The notes: generated by a model not told the origin, from the sequence alone. 64,000 nucleotides of DNA from Pycnopodia helianthoides (GCA_032158295.1 CM063251.1:18229425-18293424), one strand, 5' to 3'; numbered from the stretch's first letter, positions 13,884-26,706 are shown. Made by a program: numbers and translations.

Positions 13884-14351
13884 TTAAGAATGTTGCTACT
13901 ATGGGCTGCCGAGTTAAACTGTTAAAGGAACATTACAGAATTGGTTTTTGCCAACAAAACAGTTGCTGGCAGTGTAAGCACTTTATGTAATCCACCATAT
14001 ACATAAACTGACAAACCTGTAGAAGTTTGAGATTGATCGACCATCTGGGTCACGAGAAAATAAAGAAAAACCGATTACACATTTGCATGAAACCATATAG
14101 ATTCAACAAATGAATAAAACGCCCACTGAGCGATAAACTCCAATCGGAAAATTTGTTTATTCATTTCTCATCAAATATGGCATTTCAGACAGAAATATTT
14201 CAAGGGATGTTTTCTACTATCATTATCATTAGACCGTGTAAGTTTTATGTAAATCTGTGACAAAGAGTATATTTAAAAGTTTTTTTCTTACCAATTCTGT
14301 AATGTTCCTTTAAGAATGTTGCTACTATGGGCTGCCGAGTTAAACAGTTAA
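13884..14351. repeat. 42-bp direct repeats bounded by TTAA around MITE copy 2
   Basis: The segment from TTAAGAATGTTGCTACTATG to GTTAA occurs on both sides of the MITE with a single T/A difference. It starts and ends with TTAA. Confidence 0.9.
13926..14309 (+). mobile_element. TTAA-flanked MITE (copy 2)
   Basis: Full-length element with AGGAACATTACAGAATTGG terminal inverted repeats and TTAA on both sides. The flanks repeat 42 bp of host DNA (13884-13925 and 14310-14351) with one mismatch. Confidence 0.9.
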
Positions 14352-14806
14352 GGATTATAAGCGATTAATCATGGTGTGGAAAGTGAAACTTTTTAAGTGC
14401 AGAGACCCTCCTGGCTTAATTAATGCCTTCCCCCTAAGTATTATTTGATTGATTGTTGACCAGTTTGACTTGAATAAAACGTGCTGTGTCCTTGTAGGTG
14501 AAACATAAGAAATTGTACAAAAACATGCCGCTTACTTGTTTGGTTGTTCAGAGTTGAACAACTTATCAAGAAGCATACATGTGAAAAATGCTGCTGTTAT
14601 AAACATCAGTAAAATGTTCATGAAAACTTTGAAAAGCTGTTGTGTTTGGGGTGTTCTTAGTGTATTTTTTTGAGAGAAAAATCACAGCAAACGAGCGGAT
14701 TTCCAATGGTTATTTTTCATTAAAAAACCAAGTGCCAACTCAACAATGAGTACAGATGAGTTTTGGGATTTCAATTCATCAATCTTTTGTTTGCAGAAAA
14801 TGTTAA

Positions 14807-15186
14807 ACATTACAGAATTGGTAAGAAAAAAACTTGTAAAATATACTTTTTGATCCCAGATTTACATCAAACTTACACGGTCAGTTGATGATAATAGTAG
14901 AAAACATCCCTGAAATATTTCTGTCTGAAATGCCATATTTGATGAGAAATGAATAAACTGATTTTTGATTGGAGTTTATCGCTCAGTGAGCGTTTCATTC
15001 ATTTGTTTAATCTATATGATTTCATGCAAATGTGTAATCGGTTTTTCACTATTTTCTCGTGACCCAGATGGCCGGTCGATCTCAAAGGTCTACAGGTTTG
15101 TCAGTTTATGTATATGGTGGATTACATAAAGTGCTTACACTGCCAGCAACTGTTTTGTTAGCAAAAACCAATTCTGTAATGTTCCT
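14807..15186 (-). mobile_element. TTAA-flanked MITE (copy 3)
   Basis: This copy has the opposite orientation to copy 2. Its left end lacks the first few bases (TTAA followed by ACATTACAG); the right end is intact with TTAA. Confidence 0.85.
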
Positions 15187-17551
15187 TTAATAGCCCATTA
15201 TTTAACCCCATAGCAGTCTTTCTCGAATGCTAGTACTCAGCTACAAGGGTCAAAACATGAGGCCATAATTATTAAAAGATATTACAATTATACCACAGGT
15301 CCCTTTGGCTTGGTAAGCAGTTTAAACCACAGCTAAGTCTGTTATTTTTTTCAATCTAAATTTCGAAAACTATTTTGTGGTGACTTTAAACATGTATTGA
15401 ATATAAGCTTGCTTGGATGCTAACATAATTCTGAATGCCATTCAGCATGGTATTCATGGCTCAGAATTTAAACAGGCCAGTAAACTTACCAATGGACAAG
15501 TCGGGTGGGCTTGTGTGTGTGTGTTTTTTTTAAATAATACCTTACAGTGTATCTTTATTTTTTTATTATGTTCAATTGTTGAATCTCAGTCTGATAAATA
15601 TCTTTCATTTTCTGTTGATCATTTAAGTATTACCGTGTAGATTTCTTATTTTGATTCTTGACTAGTAACAAATTTTTTGGTCCAGTAAAACGTTTGAGCT
15701 GCAAGCACTGCGGTCTTTTGGATCCCCCCCAAAAAAAATATTCAAGCCCTGGTATTCCAACCTATGCTCTGCCTAGATGCCTATAATTGCAAACTAAACT
15801 GCCCCAAAGCAATAACTCCAATCTACTCTACTTTCCATGTGAACTATTCAAAATACTAATATTTTTACACACATCCTACTTCTGGAAAAACGCTTGCAAT
15901 GTCAATTGCTTCAGTGTTTGTGCCATTTATCATCTCAGTTCTATCCAATATTGACAATTTGCCCTCCAAAAATATTCAGAGAATATCATACAATTTTCAA
16001 GTGATGATTTATCAAGGTGATTTTATTTGCAATTTCTCCCATTCACAACGGATACAATTTAATTTCTTCAACTGCTTACGGGCAAAAACACACGACAGCA
16101 ACTATTTTTTTCTGATTGATCAGTCTTGGAAAATTGATAACCAGAAAATGTTATCTGATGACCAGCAGCTGCCAATGAAATTATTCTGGCCCGCATTGAT
16201 TCCCACGGTAAATTGTTGGGCAATTCTTGTCATTCTAGGCGCTGAAGTCAAGGAGATAATAATGTTATCAGATCACACAAGATATCTAGATGTCATGTAG
16301 AATATATGTACGATTAGGACATCAGGATAACTACTGCACTGGAGCACCGAGATATCAGTAATCATACTTGTAGAAATGTATGTCAAACTGATAAAAAAAG
16401 TTGCCTTTCAAGACATCCAAAGAGAAGAAAGGATACCGGAAGAAATTATGTTATCATTTCAAAATGTATGCAAGTTGTGTTTTCGGAGACAAGTTTTGTA
16501 CAGTCTATAGACATCGTATGGATTATTTGTACAGTGTATTGTCAGGCTATACCTAAATTGATCTATGGCTATGGCTCAGGCTGCAAAGCCATCAGCCTGA
16601 GCCACAATGCCCAAACTACTCACTGCCAAGAGCCTATACATAAGTAGGTCTCAATTCACATTAAAACTATAAATTCATTTCTGAACATTTTGAAAAGAAA
16701 AACAGGAGCCTTAATAAATCAGTACTGGCAAAATAAGTTGACTGTCTTACAACATCTTTTACAACTGTGTTAATGCCAAAAATGACTGGTAGAAAAACTT
16801 TAAGACCAATGATGTATGCACCAAAATATGAATTGACTAACATTTTACAAAACAGTTATGAGAACCTTTGTTGTCTTTCCTTTGTATAGTTGGTTTCTTT
16901 ATGGCAATGATGCATTTTCAAAGGAAAAGGTTTACTCAAGAAGCTCAAAAGAAATTCAGAAAAATAATTCCATACATGGGCACGAAAAATGTTGAGGAAT
17001 ACTGATATGAAGTGATGAAGTCGAAGAAATTAAATAATCTCCGACACAAATACAATCTTTTTCTTCCTACACCTGTCACATATGATTGAGTTTGATCACC
17101 TTTCAACCCGTCTTAACCAAAGGGTGAATTCAGCCATAAGAAGGTTGGTGAAGAATAACGAAAAATATCTACATAAATATCTTCCTATAAGAGGAAACCT
17201 GCATCACCTCGATATCACCAGATGGTCACTTCTGAGTAACTTCCTATTTGCAGCTTGAACGCTTTCATAACTGGTCAATCTCAATCTACTGACCATAGAT
17301 AGCCAATAACACTGACCATACACTTTCACCTTAATTGTCTTTCCTCTACCTGAGGCGAGAGAATTATGAGTATGACCCTAAATTTATATTGTGATACCCA
17401 TGGGGTGTAACTGAAACAAGCAGAGCATGAGTCTACGCCCTGTTGTTTTTCTAAAAGCGAGTTCTCCAGTTTGTCTTGCTGTGACATTTCTTGAAGAAAT
17501 GACAATCTACTTAATACTCGCAGTTTTCTACAGATTTTTCAGTGGCTACCT
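15187..17551. other. Stretch without recognised genes; contains a 133-codon frame
   Basis: The frame at 15899-16300 (+) is the longest ATG-to-stop frame in the left half, but its translation is hydrophobic/Asn-rich and unlike any family I know. A hairpin lies at 16573-16603. Probably non-coding. Confidence 0.4.
16573..16603. repeat. Perfect hairpin GGCTCAGGCTG / CAGCCTGAGCC
   Basis: Eleven-bp arms with a 9-base loop; compare the GGCTGTGGCTA hairpin at 913-955. Confidence 0.75.
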
Positions 17552-17744
17552 GGGCCTAATTTCATAGAGCTGCTTAAGCAGAAAATATTGCTTAAACATT
17601 TTCTGCTCAGCAAAACTAAGTAGAATACCAGTCACAGATTGTGCACGTGACATGCTATTTTGGCTGATAACCTTATTCTGGTAAGCATAATTTAGTTGTG
17701 CTCAGCTAGTTTTTGTGCTTAAGCAGCTCTATGAAATTGGGCCC
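17552..17744. mobile_element. GGGCCCAATTTCAT foldback element (intact copy)
   Basis: About 193 bp with ends GGGCCTAATTTCATAGAGCT and AGCTCTATGAAATTGGGCCC. Other copies are at 8350-8958, 29676-29870 and 30263-30884. Confidence 0.85.
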
Positions 17745-17816
17745 AGATAAAGTGCTTAGTTACTGCAAGGTTTTTACTAAATGAATAATTATTTAAAGTT
17801 GCTTGGCCCGATCTTC

Positions 17817-18519
17817 GCAGATATATATATATATATATATGATGACACACACCGCAAACTCAGAGAATCGCATTGGATTCACCAACTTAAGACAGTCCAA
17901 CCCTTTGGACTTAACATCAACACCGGTGTCAAATAAATTCCCACTTCATTTACTGCTTACTTATTTATTTTATGTAATATAAATACAATTACTGGTAATA
18001 ACCTGTTCTTTCAATGATTGATTTGTTTTCCACTCTTAAGTTGTTTTTAAAAATCATATTTTCTCCACTGGCTAAGTTCTTTCTCGACAAGTCTTTTGGA
18101 GATCGACCTGTTCTTTTCCTAATAACCCCTTCTCTCCACAGACTTGTTGTTCTATAATTACCTCCCTTTCACATTGTTGTATACACTTTGGTCCTGTTCC
18201 CTACTGTTAGTTGCATCATACCCGATGCCTCGTGCCCCTTAATCCTGTCCTTTCATGTCTCCCGCTTGGTCCAGTAATCCTCCCTTTCACTGACCATCCT
18301 TTTGTCCCCACCACATAACTCTGATTGGTTCTTGACCGCCCCATTGTTTGTAAACTAATAACTTTGATTGGCTATAATTTTCCCTCCTTTTTCTGGATAC
18401 CATCCCATTGTTCTTTGCCTCTCTTTTTTGCTATAAATGGATATGTTTTTCGTTTGTGCTTGTTTTTGCCTCTGACGAAGGTCTGGTTTGGATCGAAAGC
18501 TAAGGCCATCTACCCTACA

Positions 18520-18551
<32 letters not shown>

Positions 18552-18580
18552 TCTCCGAACTGAATTTTCGCAGATGATGC
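17817..18580 (+). mobile_element. Penelope-like element 3' fragment
   Basis: After a (TA)n run, 17841-17936 encodes RESHWIHQLKTVQPFGLN and then stops. This is the R-E-x-x-W-I-x-x-L-(R/K)-T-x-x-P-x-G-L-N ending typical of the GIY-YIG endonuclease end of Penelope-like reverse transcriptases. A ~0.58-kb non-coding tail follows, with a hammerhead-like motif and a second (TA)n run at 18526-18551. It is 5'-truncated. TTCGCAGAT occurs at both edges and may be the target duplication. Confidence 0.7.
18472..18512 (+). ncRNA. Hammerhead-ribozyme-like motif in Penelope-like tail
   Basis: CTGACGA fits the core CUGANGA. GGTC and GATC can pair as helix II, and GAAA follows. Penelope-like elements are known to carry hammerhead ribozymes. 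Helix III (GC/GC) is short and the expected U before the cleavage site appears as C, so this copy may be inactive. Confidence 0.35.
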
Positions 18581-19239
18581 TGTTTCAAAACAAAAAACGT
18601 ACTAAATTTTAGTATATTCCACAGAAAATGCACAAAATACATGCAACATGCAAAATATTTTGCACATGGCTGATGGACATGATTTAGAATTGGGACCCTA
18701 ACAATAAGTAAATATTAGTTTTTAATTAACTATACCACTAATTGTTGGCTATGTCAAGCTATACCTTAAATGAAAGCATACAACTTTCTTGATTCAAAAA
18801 TTTGGGTAAAATCTGCCAAAAATCAGACCTAGCATAATGAATAAAGATAGAAAAAGGGTATTTTCCTAAAAAAAATGCTCTTATTGAAACAGAAAGATGC
18901 AGCCACCCTGCATTGAACTCTCCAGACAACGTGAGACTGAAAAGAAAATTACTCACATCCTTTTTATGAAAGAAAAACTGTGTGTAAGTGTCTTTAAATA
19001 CCATAAAACTGACAATGGCCCTAAGGTACCAGGGTAAGGACACCCTTCTTGCCTGAGCCTTTCATCCCAACCTAGATCCTGTTCAGAAGTGTGACATCAT
19101 TCCAGATCCACTGTAAGCCACGCCCACTTCACACAAACTGGCTCCGCTGATTACCAGAAGCCCTTAGGAGTTGCAGTCAGCTAGTTTACTTTGATGATTT
19201 ATGCAACCAAAGTTTAATATTTGGACTTGGTTTTTATGA
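18581..19239. other. Stretch without recognised genes
   Basis: A/T-rich, no repeats or conserved peptides recognised. Confidence 0.4.
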
Positions 19240-19450
19240 ACATTCAGGGGTATAAATGGGTACCTGCAAGGGTAGAGGTTGATTATTGTGTATGAAAAGC
19301 CTTCGGAGCGCCACGGCAGCGCAGGGCTGTACACTCCTAAGGGAGCTGAGAAAGATTACAGGAATGCTATTGGCCCAATGACCACGGCACTAATGTAAAG
19401 CGCATTGATATTGTATTGTGAAATGCGCTATACAAGAACTAGTTATTATT
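19240..19450 (+). mobile_element. SINE 3' portion
   Basis: It carries GGGTACCTGCAAGGGTAGAG, GGGAGCTGAGAAAGATTACA and ends with GCGCTATACAAGAACT then ATTATTA. These words appear complemented in the minus SINE at 9553-9913. No head is present. Confidence 0.6.
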
Positions 19451-21260
19451 AAGTACTTCTCAGAATTTAACGTTTCTGTCATAAGAAATGCTCCTGAATG
19501 ATGTAACGGGTGAATTTTTGGTAAAATTACACAAGTGCATATGTGCCAGCTTTGGAGCTGGAAGTAACAAACACTTTGGGCTTGCAGCAGTATTATGAAC
19601 CCATCTTATGCAATGACTTACCACCAGGGTCTACCCACGTTTTTTGCAAAACTTGCTACTGCACCCTTCTCTTGCAAGTGAGACACTGACACTAGTATCG
19701 GTACTAGGCCTAACACTTCACGGAGGCAATGGAAGAGACAACTGCCTCCATTGCCCCTGGCCATTGCCTTAGCGCCCCTTGAAATGTTCCAAAAGAAGTT
19801 TACAATTTCCTCATAGAGGTGCCCTTTACGAAGGAGAAAATGCCTTGGTGCTCCTTGCCCTTTCAAGAACGGAGCTTCAGGTCGGCAGCACTATATAAGC
19901 TAAATCTTGACACATGAAAGCAGGGGCACTTCCCATCCATTACTTCCATTCATTTCTAGCCTGGATATCTCTCGGCTTAAAAAACCTGCTCAATCATGTG
20001 CAGCTGTCATTTTCACCGATGAAATATATATATGTGATGATGATGTAAAAACTTGTCATCATTAACTTGGAAATAAATGGGGACAGGTGGTGTTTGTCCT
20101 TGTATTGTGTCTACCCAAGGGTATGCAGTAAACTGTGAACTGCTTTGACAGAGTTAACAATTGTCTTAGTGATGAGTCAACATTGATTACCCAATCAATG
20201 GGAACGACAGTTTGGGCAATTTTTTCACACCCTCCTCCCATTGCACTTCTTTATATAAAAAACAGGTAACTATACCTTCAATTTGACTGAACCAGACCTG
20301 GAATTTTATCTTTGAGAGGGCAAGGCCATTTGCATTTTGCAAAGAGGAACTCCATTGGAAAATTTTAAAGTCTACGGGAAACTTTTGTAGGGGCACCAAG
20401 GCCAAGAGCAGGGCAACAGAGGCCATGGCCTCCGTGACCTCCGTGTAATTCCAGGCCTGCTAAACCCAGTTCACCTTAGAGGACACGTAACGCGCAAAAC
20501 TCTTACACAACATGCAGCGGCAGTCTTACAAACTGGCATTCGAGTTTCTGTGTGTGTTTGGCCATAGTCATGACAACATGCGGTGACATGTTGCGCATAC
20601 GTTGGCGTCTGTTTCAAGGAGTCCCATTGGCTCATGGTTTGGTGACCTAGGTCAAAAGGCACTGCAAACAATGGACTGATTTGGGCCAAAGCCTTTGTCC
20701 AAGACATGTTCCTTTCATGTACAAGCCAAGATTTTGCCAAGATGGATTATACATTTCATCTCTCTCCAGGATGCCATCTGTTCGACCAGGCGTAGGTCGA
20801 TGATTGGCAGTTACATAACGGCTTTCTAACAGTCTGATTGTGCTTCAGAAACATGACCGTAAAAAAATACCAGGCATTAAAATCTGCAAATATCAATGAG
20901 AAAACGTCTTTACATTGGAAGCCAAACAGAGTTTCATTGACAAAATGCTCATGGCTAAAAAAAAAGTTTCTTTTTGACTGAAAATAATCCCGTTGGGTTA
21001 ACGGGAAATGTATTTTTAATCCCGAAGCGAACTGGTTAAGTTATGTGCTAAACTATTTTGTTCCTAAGTCCGCCGCACTTCATTTTAAAGTAATTTGTAA
21101 AGCTTACATGTTGATTGCAACTAGAAAGGATAGAATTAAGTTAAACTATTGTTGCATAATTTAATTCAAAGAAAAATACAAAATCAGTCAATGATGGTCT
21201 TCAAATTACATGAATTATATTGTGCTTCATTAAATGGGACTCTTGCTTTGCTGAGAACAA
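19451..21260. other. Stretch without recognised genes
   Basis: Contains the foldback at 20297-20457 and a looser relative around 19632-19880. No host exon recognised. Confidence 0.4.
20297..20457 (-). mobile_element. CCTGGAATT foldback/SINE-like repeat (copy 1)
   Basis: The ends CCTGGAATT and AATTCCAGG enclose a GC-richer body with GAGGCCATGGCCTCCGTG. It is related to 34606-34752 (+) and distantly to 45027-45166. Confidence 0.6.
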
Positions 21261-21480
21261 AGAGTCATTGCAACAGCATTTATTCCAAGTACTGCATCTC
21301 TTTGGAACTCGTTGCCTGGTGTATGTTTCCCCCTATCCTACAATCTAGACTGTTTTAAGAGGAATATCAATTCCTACCTTCAGCTCCCCTAGTTTACTTT
21401 CATCTTACAAATTTTCTTCTTGTAGCTCCTTTAAAAGCGTGGCTTTTAGACTTGTTTTCATCCTAAATGTTTATGTAGCA
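21261..21480 (+). mobile_element. Non-LTR retrotransposon 3' relic (FIPSTASLWNSLP)
   Basis: The frame ending at TAG 21390-21392 reads FIPSTASLWNSLPGVCFP, then LSYNLDCFKRNINSYL. This is the F-I-P-x-x...W-N-S-L-P...Y-N-L-x-x-F-K-x-x-(V/I)-N C-terminus of CR1/Rex-like reverse transcriptase ORFs. About 90 nt of likely 3' UTR follow. It is 5'-truncated. Confidence 0.75.
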
Positions 21481-22089
21481 CCTTAGGCCTACCAAGAGTG
21501 CCATTTAGCCTTGTTTGGGGCAAACTTGCAAAACAATGGGGTTTCTAACAAAATAATCTTCTTACTTTTGGGCCTTTTGAATTACAATCCTAGTATTTGA
21601 TAATGAAGTTTCTATCATTGTGTTCACATTTTAAAATACTTACAAAGGTAAATGACTTTTAAGGATAACAAAGATTGGCAAGTTGATATATTTGCCTTCT
21701 CCATTACCCTCACCTCTAGAAAAGTTCACATACAATGTAACACGCGTAAATTCCTCCAAGGCGTTGGGTTTTAAACTGATACACCCTCTTCCCGTCGGCA
21801 ACACATGAGCCAGAACTTACAATCCCCCTTAAGCCAATATCAACATCATCGGTAACCTTTCCCCAGACTGAATGGTATCACATTCACAGATGAATACCGG
21901 TTGGAATCAACGTGAGTTCACACCAAAGAAAAAGCCGCACAAAGAGCTTGGTATTAGGTTCCGAGTGGAAATGCAATTTGTGGGAAGTTACCAGCGAGGG
22001 GGAAATTAAGGGAATAGTGTACGGCTCACAATATTGTAACTGCTGTGAGGGAACTTTTCCTGAAATTTTCAACGAGGCACCGGGTTTAC

Positions 22090-22452
22090 TTTAAAGGCTG
22101 TGGATACTTTTGATAATTACTCAAGAAATACATTACCATCAAAACTTACTTGGTGATGATCACCTGAGAGCTGCTGATAGTTTAAAACATTATAAGAAAT
22201 GACTCTGAAGAAATGTAGTTTTTGATAAGAGGTAATTTCTCATTAAAATATTTGAATCTGAGAAAGGCTGAAGGCATTTGAAAGCACACAATTCTATGCA
22301 ACAAGGGTGTTTTTTCTTTCACTATTTTCTTGCAACTTTAATGACCAATTGAGCTCAAATTTTCACAGATTTGTCATTTTATACATATGTTGAGATACAC
22401 CAAAAGAGGATATTAGTCTTTGACAATTACCAAAAGTATACCCTGCCTTTTA
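22090..22452 (+). mobile_element. MITE, TTTAAAGGC...GCCTTTTA ends (copy 1)
   Basis: The left end TTTAAAGGCTGTGGATACTT and right end AAAGTATACCCTGCCTTTTA pair. The internal sequence is shared with 35170-35545 (GCTGATAGT, GACCAATTGAG, CATATGTTGAGATACACCAA). Confidence 0.8.
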
Positions 22453-24561
22453 CACAATTGTTCTTATTTGCTGCTATGGTTACAAGCTTGTTCACAAACT
22501 TAAGGTGATTTTAATACTTGCAGTGATTAAAAGTATGTTGTATTATTTGCATGGCAAACTTTGGTTATTGACAGGAAAAAATGCAATATAAAAGACTTTT
22601 GGTTAAAGTTTAAATTGGCACAAACTGTCCTTATAAATAATTCCAATTAAAAAGCTGAGGTCTTTGACAAAATTGAGCTTGAATCAAATCTTATTCTTGA
22701 TTCTCATTCAATCTGCGAGGCAAGAGAAATCAGCACAAAACAAGTAACCTGAATAAACTGCTTTCATACAAATGTTACGCTCAACTTCGGTGAAACATTT
22801 CCAGGCATTTTCTTGAAAATAACTTAGATGTAACATTAATACTTGCTCTGTCCCTTTAAGAGATGAATTTGAAAGTTATAACATTGCTGGTGAAAAAAAT
22901 AATAATTTCAGGATGACATTTCACGCTGGAAATGCGTCACAAGTGCAGTTGCATAGTCTGTCTGTCGGCGCCTTTACATTAATCAAACGTCATAACTTCT
23001 CAGACTAAGCTATTTGATGTAGCCGCACATATGGGTACTTTATCAATGATAAGGTCAATGATAATTGTTCTCTTTGACGTGTTCTCCATCAGCCTAAGGC
23101 CAGCTTCATCAAACTAATTCTTAGGTTTGATCAGCGGATGAAGTCTCTACAGAGAAATTTGATTTAACAATGTATCAAGTCTTGAAAAATTTCAAAGCTT
23201 GACTCCTCAAAGGAAGAGTACAGTGGAAGTTATGTCTCACTTCGAAACGGATGAATTCTTGAACTCCATCAAAAGAGAGAGAGAACGATATTTACTTTGT
23301 ACTCAATGGAAGCAAATTCTTTGCCGGATTAATATGCCGCCCCATTTCTGTGGTGATGAGGTAAAGCACTCTAGGGCTCTGCCACATATTCAAATATTGT
23401 ATTGATTCATTGAACATCTAGACAGTTTGAGGGTTTTTTTTGTGGAGGGGGGTGAAAATTTCGGGAAAGATCAAGGTCGGATTCAAATTTTTTACAAAAT
23501 AGTACAAAGTTTACACGTTATGTTTTTTTTAACTTTGCACATAAATAATGAACCACACACTGCAGACTGTTAAAACCAGCCAAAAGGATCCATAGAGTTT
23601 TGCAGATAGTTTTCATCATGTGTTTCCTGATGTATATCAGGGAACATTTTTGTCTCGATTTTGCATATATAGCAAATTTAGACTGAATGTATTTTGTGCT
23701 CTCTGAATGCTCATTTCTCTCTTGTTCCATGGTTTCCAATCGCGTATACTAATGTATAATTAAATTAATTAAATTTTATATTTTAATTACCCTTCAGCTT
23801 CCTCCACGAGGTATGAATATGAAAAAAAATTGTTGTTTATTTTTTTGGCAATGGCAGGGGCCCTTTTAAATACCCTGGACTCCGTCTGGTTGTATACAAC
23901 GGAGTGGTCCAACCCGGGCTACATCTGCCCCCCCCCCCCCCCACTGCCCGTGTCTGCCCCGCCCAACCCCACCCACAAACCCACTCAATAATCACAGTAA
24001 CATTTCCAACGTCCGATTGAGTATTTGAGACCAACATTGTTTGAAACAACAAGAGCAAAAGAAGCCTACCTTAATACAACAACAGAATTGTCTCTTTGCA
24101 CTGGCTGAATCTTAATTCTTCGTCTCCACTAATTAGTTATAATGTCTGTCATTAAATATCTTCAGGGTCCGTTTTTGAGACAATGACAGCAGGAGAACCT
24201 GACATCAAACGGAACGCGCAACTTGCAGTTCACGCAATTTCGATGCACGTGTTCGACGCATTGTACACACATCCTGGCCCGAAGCTTTCTGCGTTCCAAT
24301 TTACAAAGAAGGAGAACTTTCATACCTTCTGAAAATATAAAAGAAAATAAAAAACTACTTTCAAAACCCTTTTTTCATAAAACAAAGTTTTCAGATACTA
24401 AATCTAAGATTTATATTTTTATTTGTAATGCTTATCTATAATATTTTGACTTGAAGTTTGGAAATAGCACCGACTCTTTTCTCTGACAAGATAAAATATC
24501 CCCTTTAATAAAAATGTTACGTTCCAAAGTTTGTCAAACTTTTTATGACATAGATGGCGCA
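22453..24561. other. Stretch without recognised genes
   Basis: A/T-rich with a C run at 23929-23942. Short frames only; no conserved peptide recognised. Confidence 0.4.
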
Positions 24562-24802
24562 CTATATATTAGACTTCGCTCGTCCCCAGCGCCTTGCCTT
24601 AAAACCAAAGGCGCTGGGATGGGCAAACGGATCGTTAACGTTAATGCTCAGTCCCATGCTCGGTCCCATCATGCATCACACTCACACTGCAAGCACTGCA
24701 CGCATGACGTACTTCCTGAACAAGAATCTGTGCAAGCTGTTCAGCCCATCCCAGCGGTCCTGGATAGGCCGCTGGGGCCGAGCGAAATATTAGACCTGCG
24801 GT
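24562..24802. repeat. Long imperfect palindrome with GC-rich arms
   Basis: The arms TATTAGACTTCGCTCG...CCCAGCGCC...GCGCTGGGATGGGC and the complement of CAGCCCATCCCAGCGG...CGCTGGGGCCGAGCGAAATA match imperfectly, forming a ~240-bp foldback. The 102-codon frame over it is a by-product of this structure. Confidence 0.6.
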
Positions 24803-26706
24803 TCGCTCCCGAGCACGTTTGATGAGCCCCAGTGGATGGGGCTGGGAGTGGAGTCAAAAAGTGGTGAGAGACTACAAAAGAAGCATGCAGGATTTGGGAA
24901 ACCTCAGGTCATGGATAAATGAATCCATCTCTCAGTTTCTCAGAACAAAAAAAACCCATCTCATCCCAAATCCGGAAATGCTATACCATAAAGGTTTACT
25001 GTGCAAACTTGTCGGTTGTTTGTAAGTCTTTTAACTCGTGGATGCATGACCGAGTTCCAACAATCACTGGGGGGTGCAGCAGTCTTGCTACATCATTGAC
25101 TTTCACAATTCATTCGTCATTGTTAAACCAACCGTGAAGGACACTTTAAAACCGAAACGGATTTGGTGAAATTTCGAACGTGAGTCAAAATCTTCTTGGA
25201 AGTGAATGACATCAATGCTTTCGAAACTTCTCCTTCGTTACGTGGTTACGCCACCACCGTGAGGAGGGGTCGCGCGACTCAAGGATTTTGTGGTTCGTTT
25301 TACGTCATGATTTGCATCCGGTTGCAATTTTTATCGATTGTTATCAATACCTGTCTGTTGACAAATCATCTTTACAACGTCTTTGCAGAGATAACAAACT
25401 CAATTGCAGGGGGGGGGGGGGAGGTCATTGCGGAAATTTTATTTTGGTTGTTCGTCTACGGGCTAAGATCTGGTGGATTCAACCCACATCCCCGCTAAAA
25501 TGAACCTCGAAATAGAGGAGACAGAGTGGGAGGTTCCCTGCAAACACCGGCGACACGATCTGGCAATGCGCTCCATTTATTATCAAGATCCGAGTGACCG
25601 TCCAAAAGTGACCATCACCACACGATGCCGTCGCCACCGGCGTCGATTACAAATCCCGAACGCAAGCATTGGTCATTGGCCGGGTCAACGGCCTGCAGAC
25701 ATTGTAAACATTTGTGTTGGTACAAACTAATTAAAGAATGTTAGGGTCATCGACCACGACATAGAGGTCAAGAATGCCCGTACAGCCGAACCATTATGTC
25801 TAGACTGTCTGTGCTGTGCTCTGGATCTGGACAACTTGAAGTCAAAATTGTGTATGGACTTGAAATATTACAGATGCAGATCAAAGAGAAATTGTTTGTT
25901 TTTTTTGGAAATCGTTCCGTTGTCAGGGTTTAAGTTTAATCCATCTATATGTTTATGAGATTTACAGATTTCCTCAATTTAAGTTTAAGTTTCCCCCGGA
26001 TTTAGGCAAAAGTTTTGCCAAATTAATGGTCAAAGACAACCTCAAAAGTTGAAGCCTCGTTTACGCTTGACGGTCGGCACTTTTGACAGGGAACTTCGAG
26101 AAATGATAACGTGACAATAAACTATGTCGTCACCTGCCCGAAAAAAAGGTTACTCCACAAACGAAAATAAACCATAAGCAATAGCAGTTGTGTTTTGTCC
26201 TTCTTTTTTATATCCCCAAGACAAACTACCTAGCCTAACTGACCAAACGAAACGTTAGTAACAAAAACAAAAGTATCTGAGAAAATAAACTGTTCTGACA
26301 TTTTAACGGCAACCTTGTAGCAATTTAGTAGCCAAAGGTGATTTTTTTCACATAAAGAAGGTCAGCTTGGAATCAAAAGAGATGGAATCATAAACCGGGT
26401 TACACGTTGCATTTTTGATTGAATTGGCACATGGTGTGGACCGGGGTAGGGTGGTGGTGGTTGGGGGGGGGGGGGGGGCACTGGACGGGTCTGAACCCTT
26501 GCTCTATGGTCCGACTGACCAGCATTGGTGGAGACGATCATACATGGAACCATAATGATGGAACCAACCAATGTTTGCGTTCACACCATGTAGGCCTACA
26601 TGAACATCTCTGGTGGTTCTGAAAAGGACGTGTGGTGTGACAACTACGCGTTTCTATCAGTATGCTCTGATCGTCTTTGTGGGAGAAGAATACAACCATA
26701 ATCATC
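24803..26706. other. Non-coding stretch with a CpG-richer block
   Basis: 25230-25730 has noticeably more C+G and CpG than its surroundings, including GTCGCGCGACTC and CGTCGCCACCGGCGTCG. It also contains poly-G runs (25410-25420, 26462-26478). It could be a promoter or an unrecognised exon; no conserved peptide was found. Confidence 0.35.

Noticed and set aside
24514..24822. 102-codon plus-strand frame
   Set aside because: It coincides with the GC-rich palindrome, so openness is a compositional effect of the two arms.
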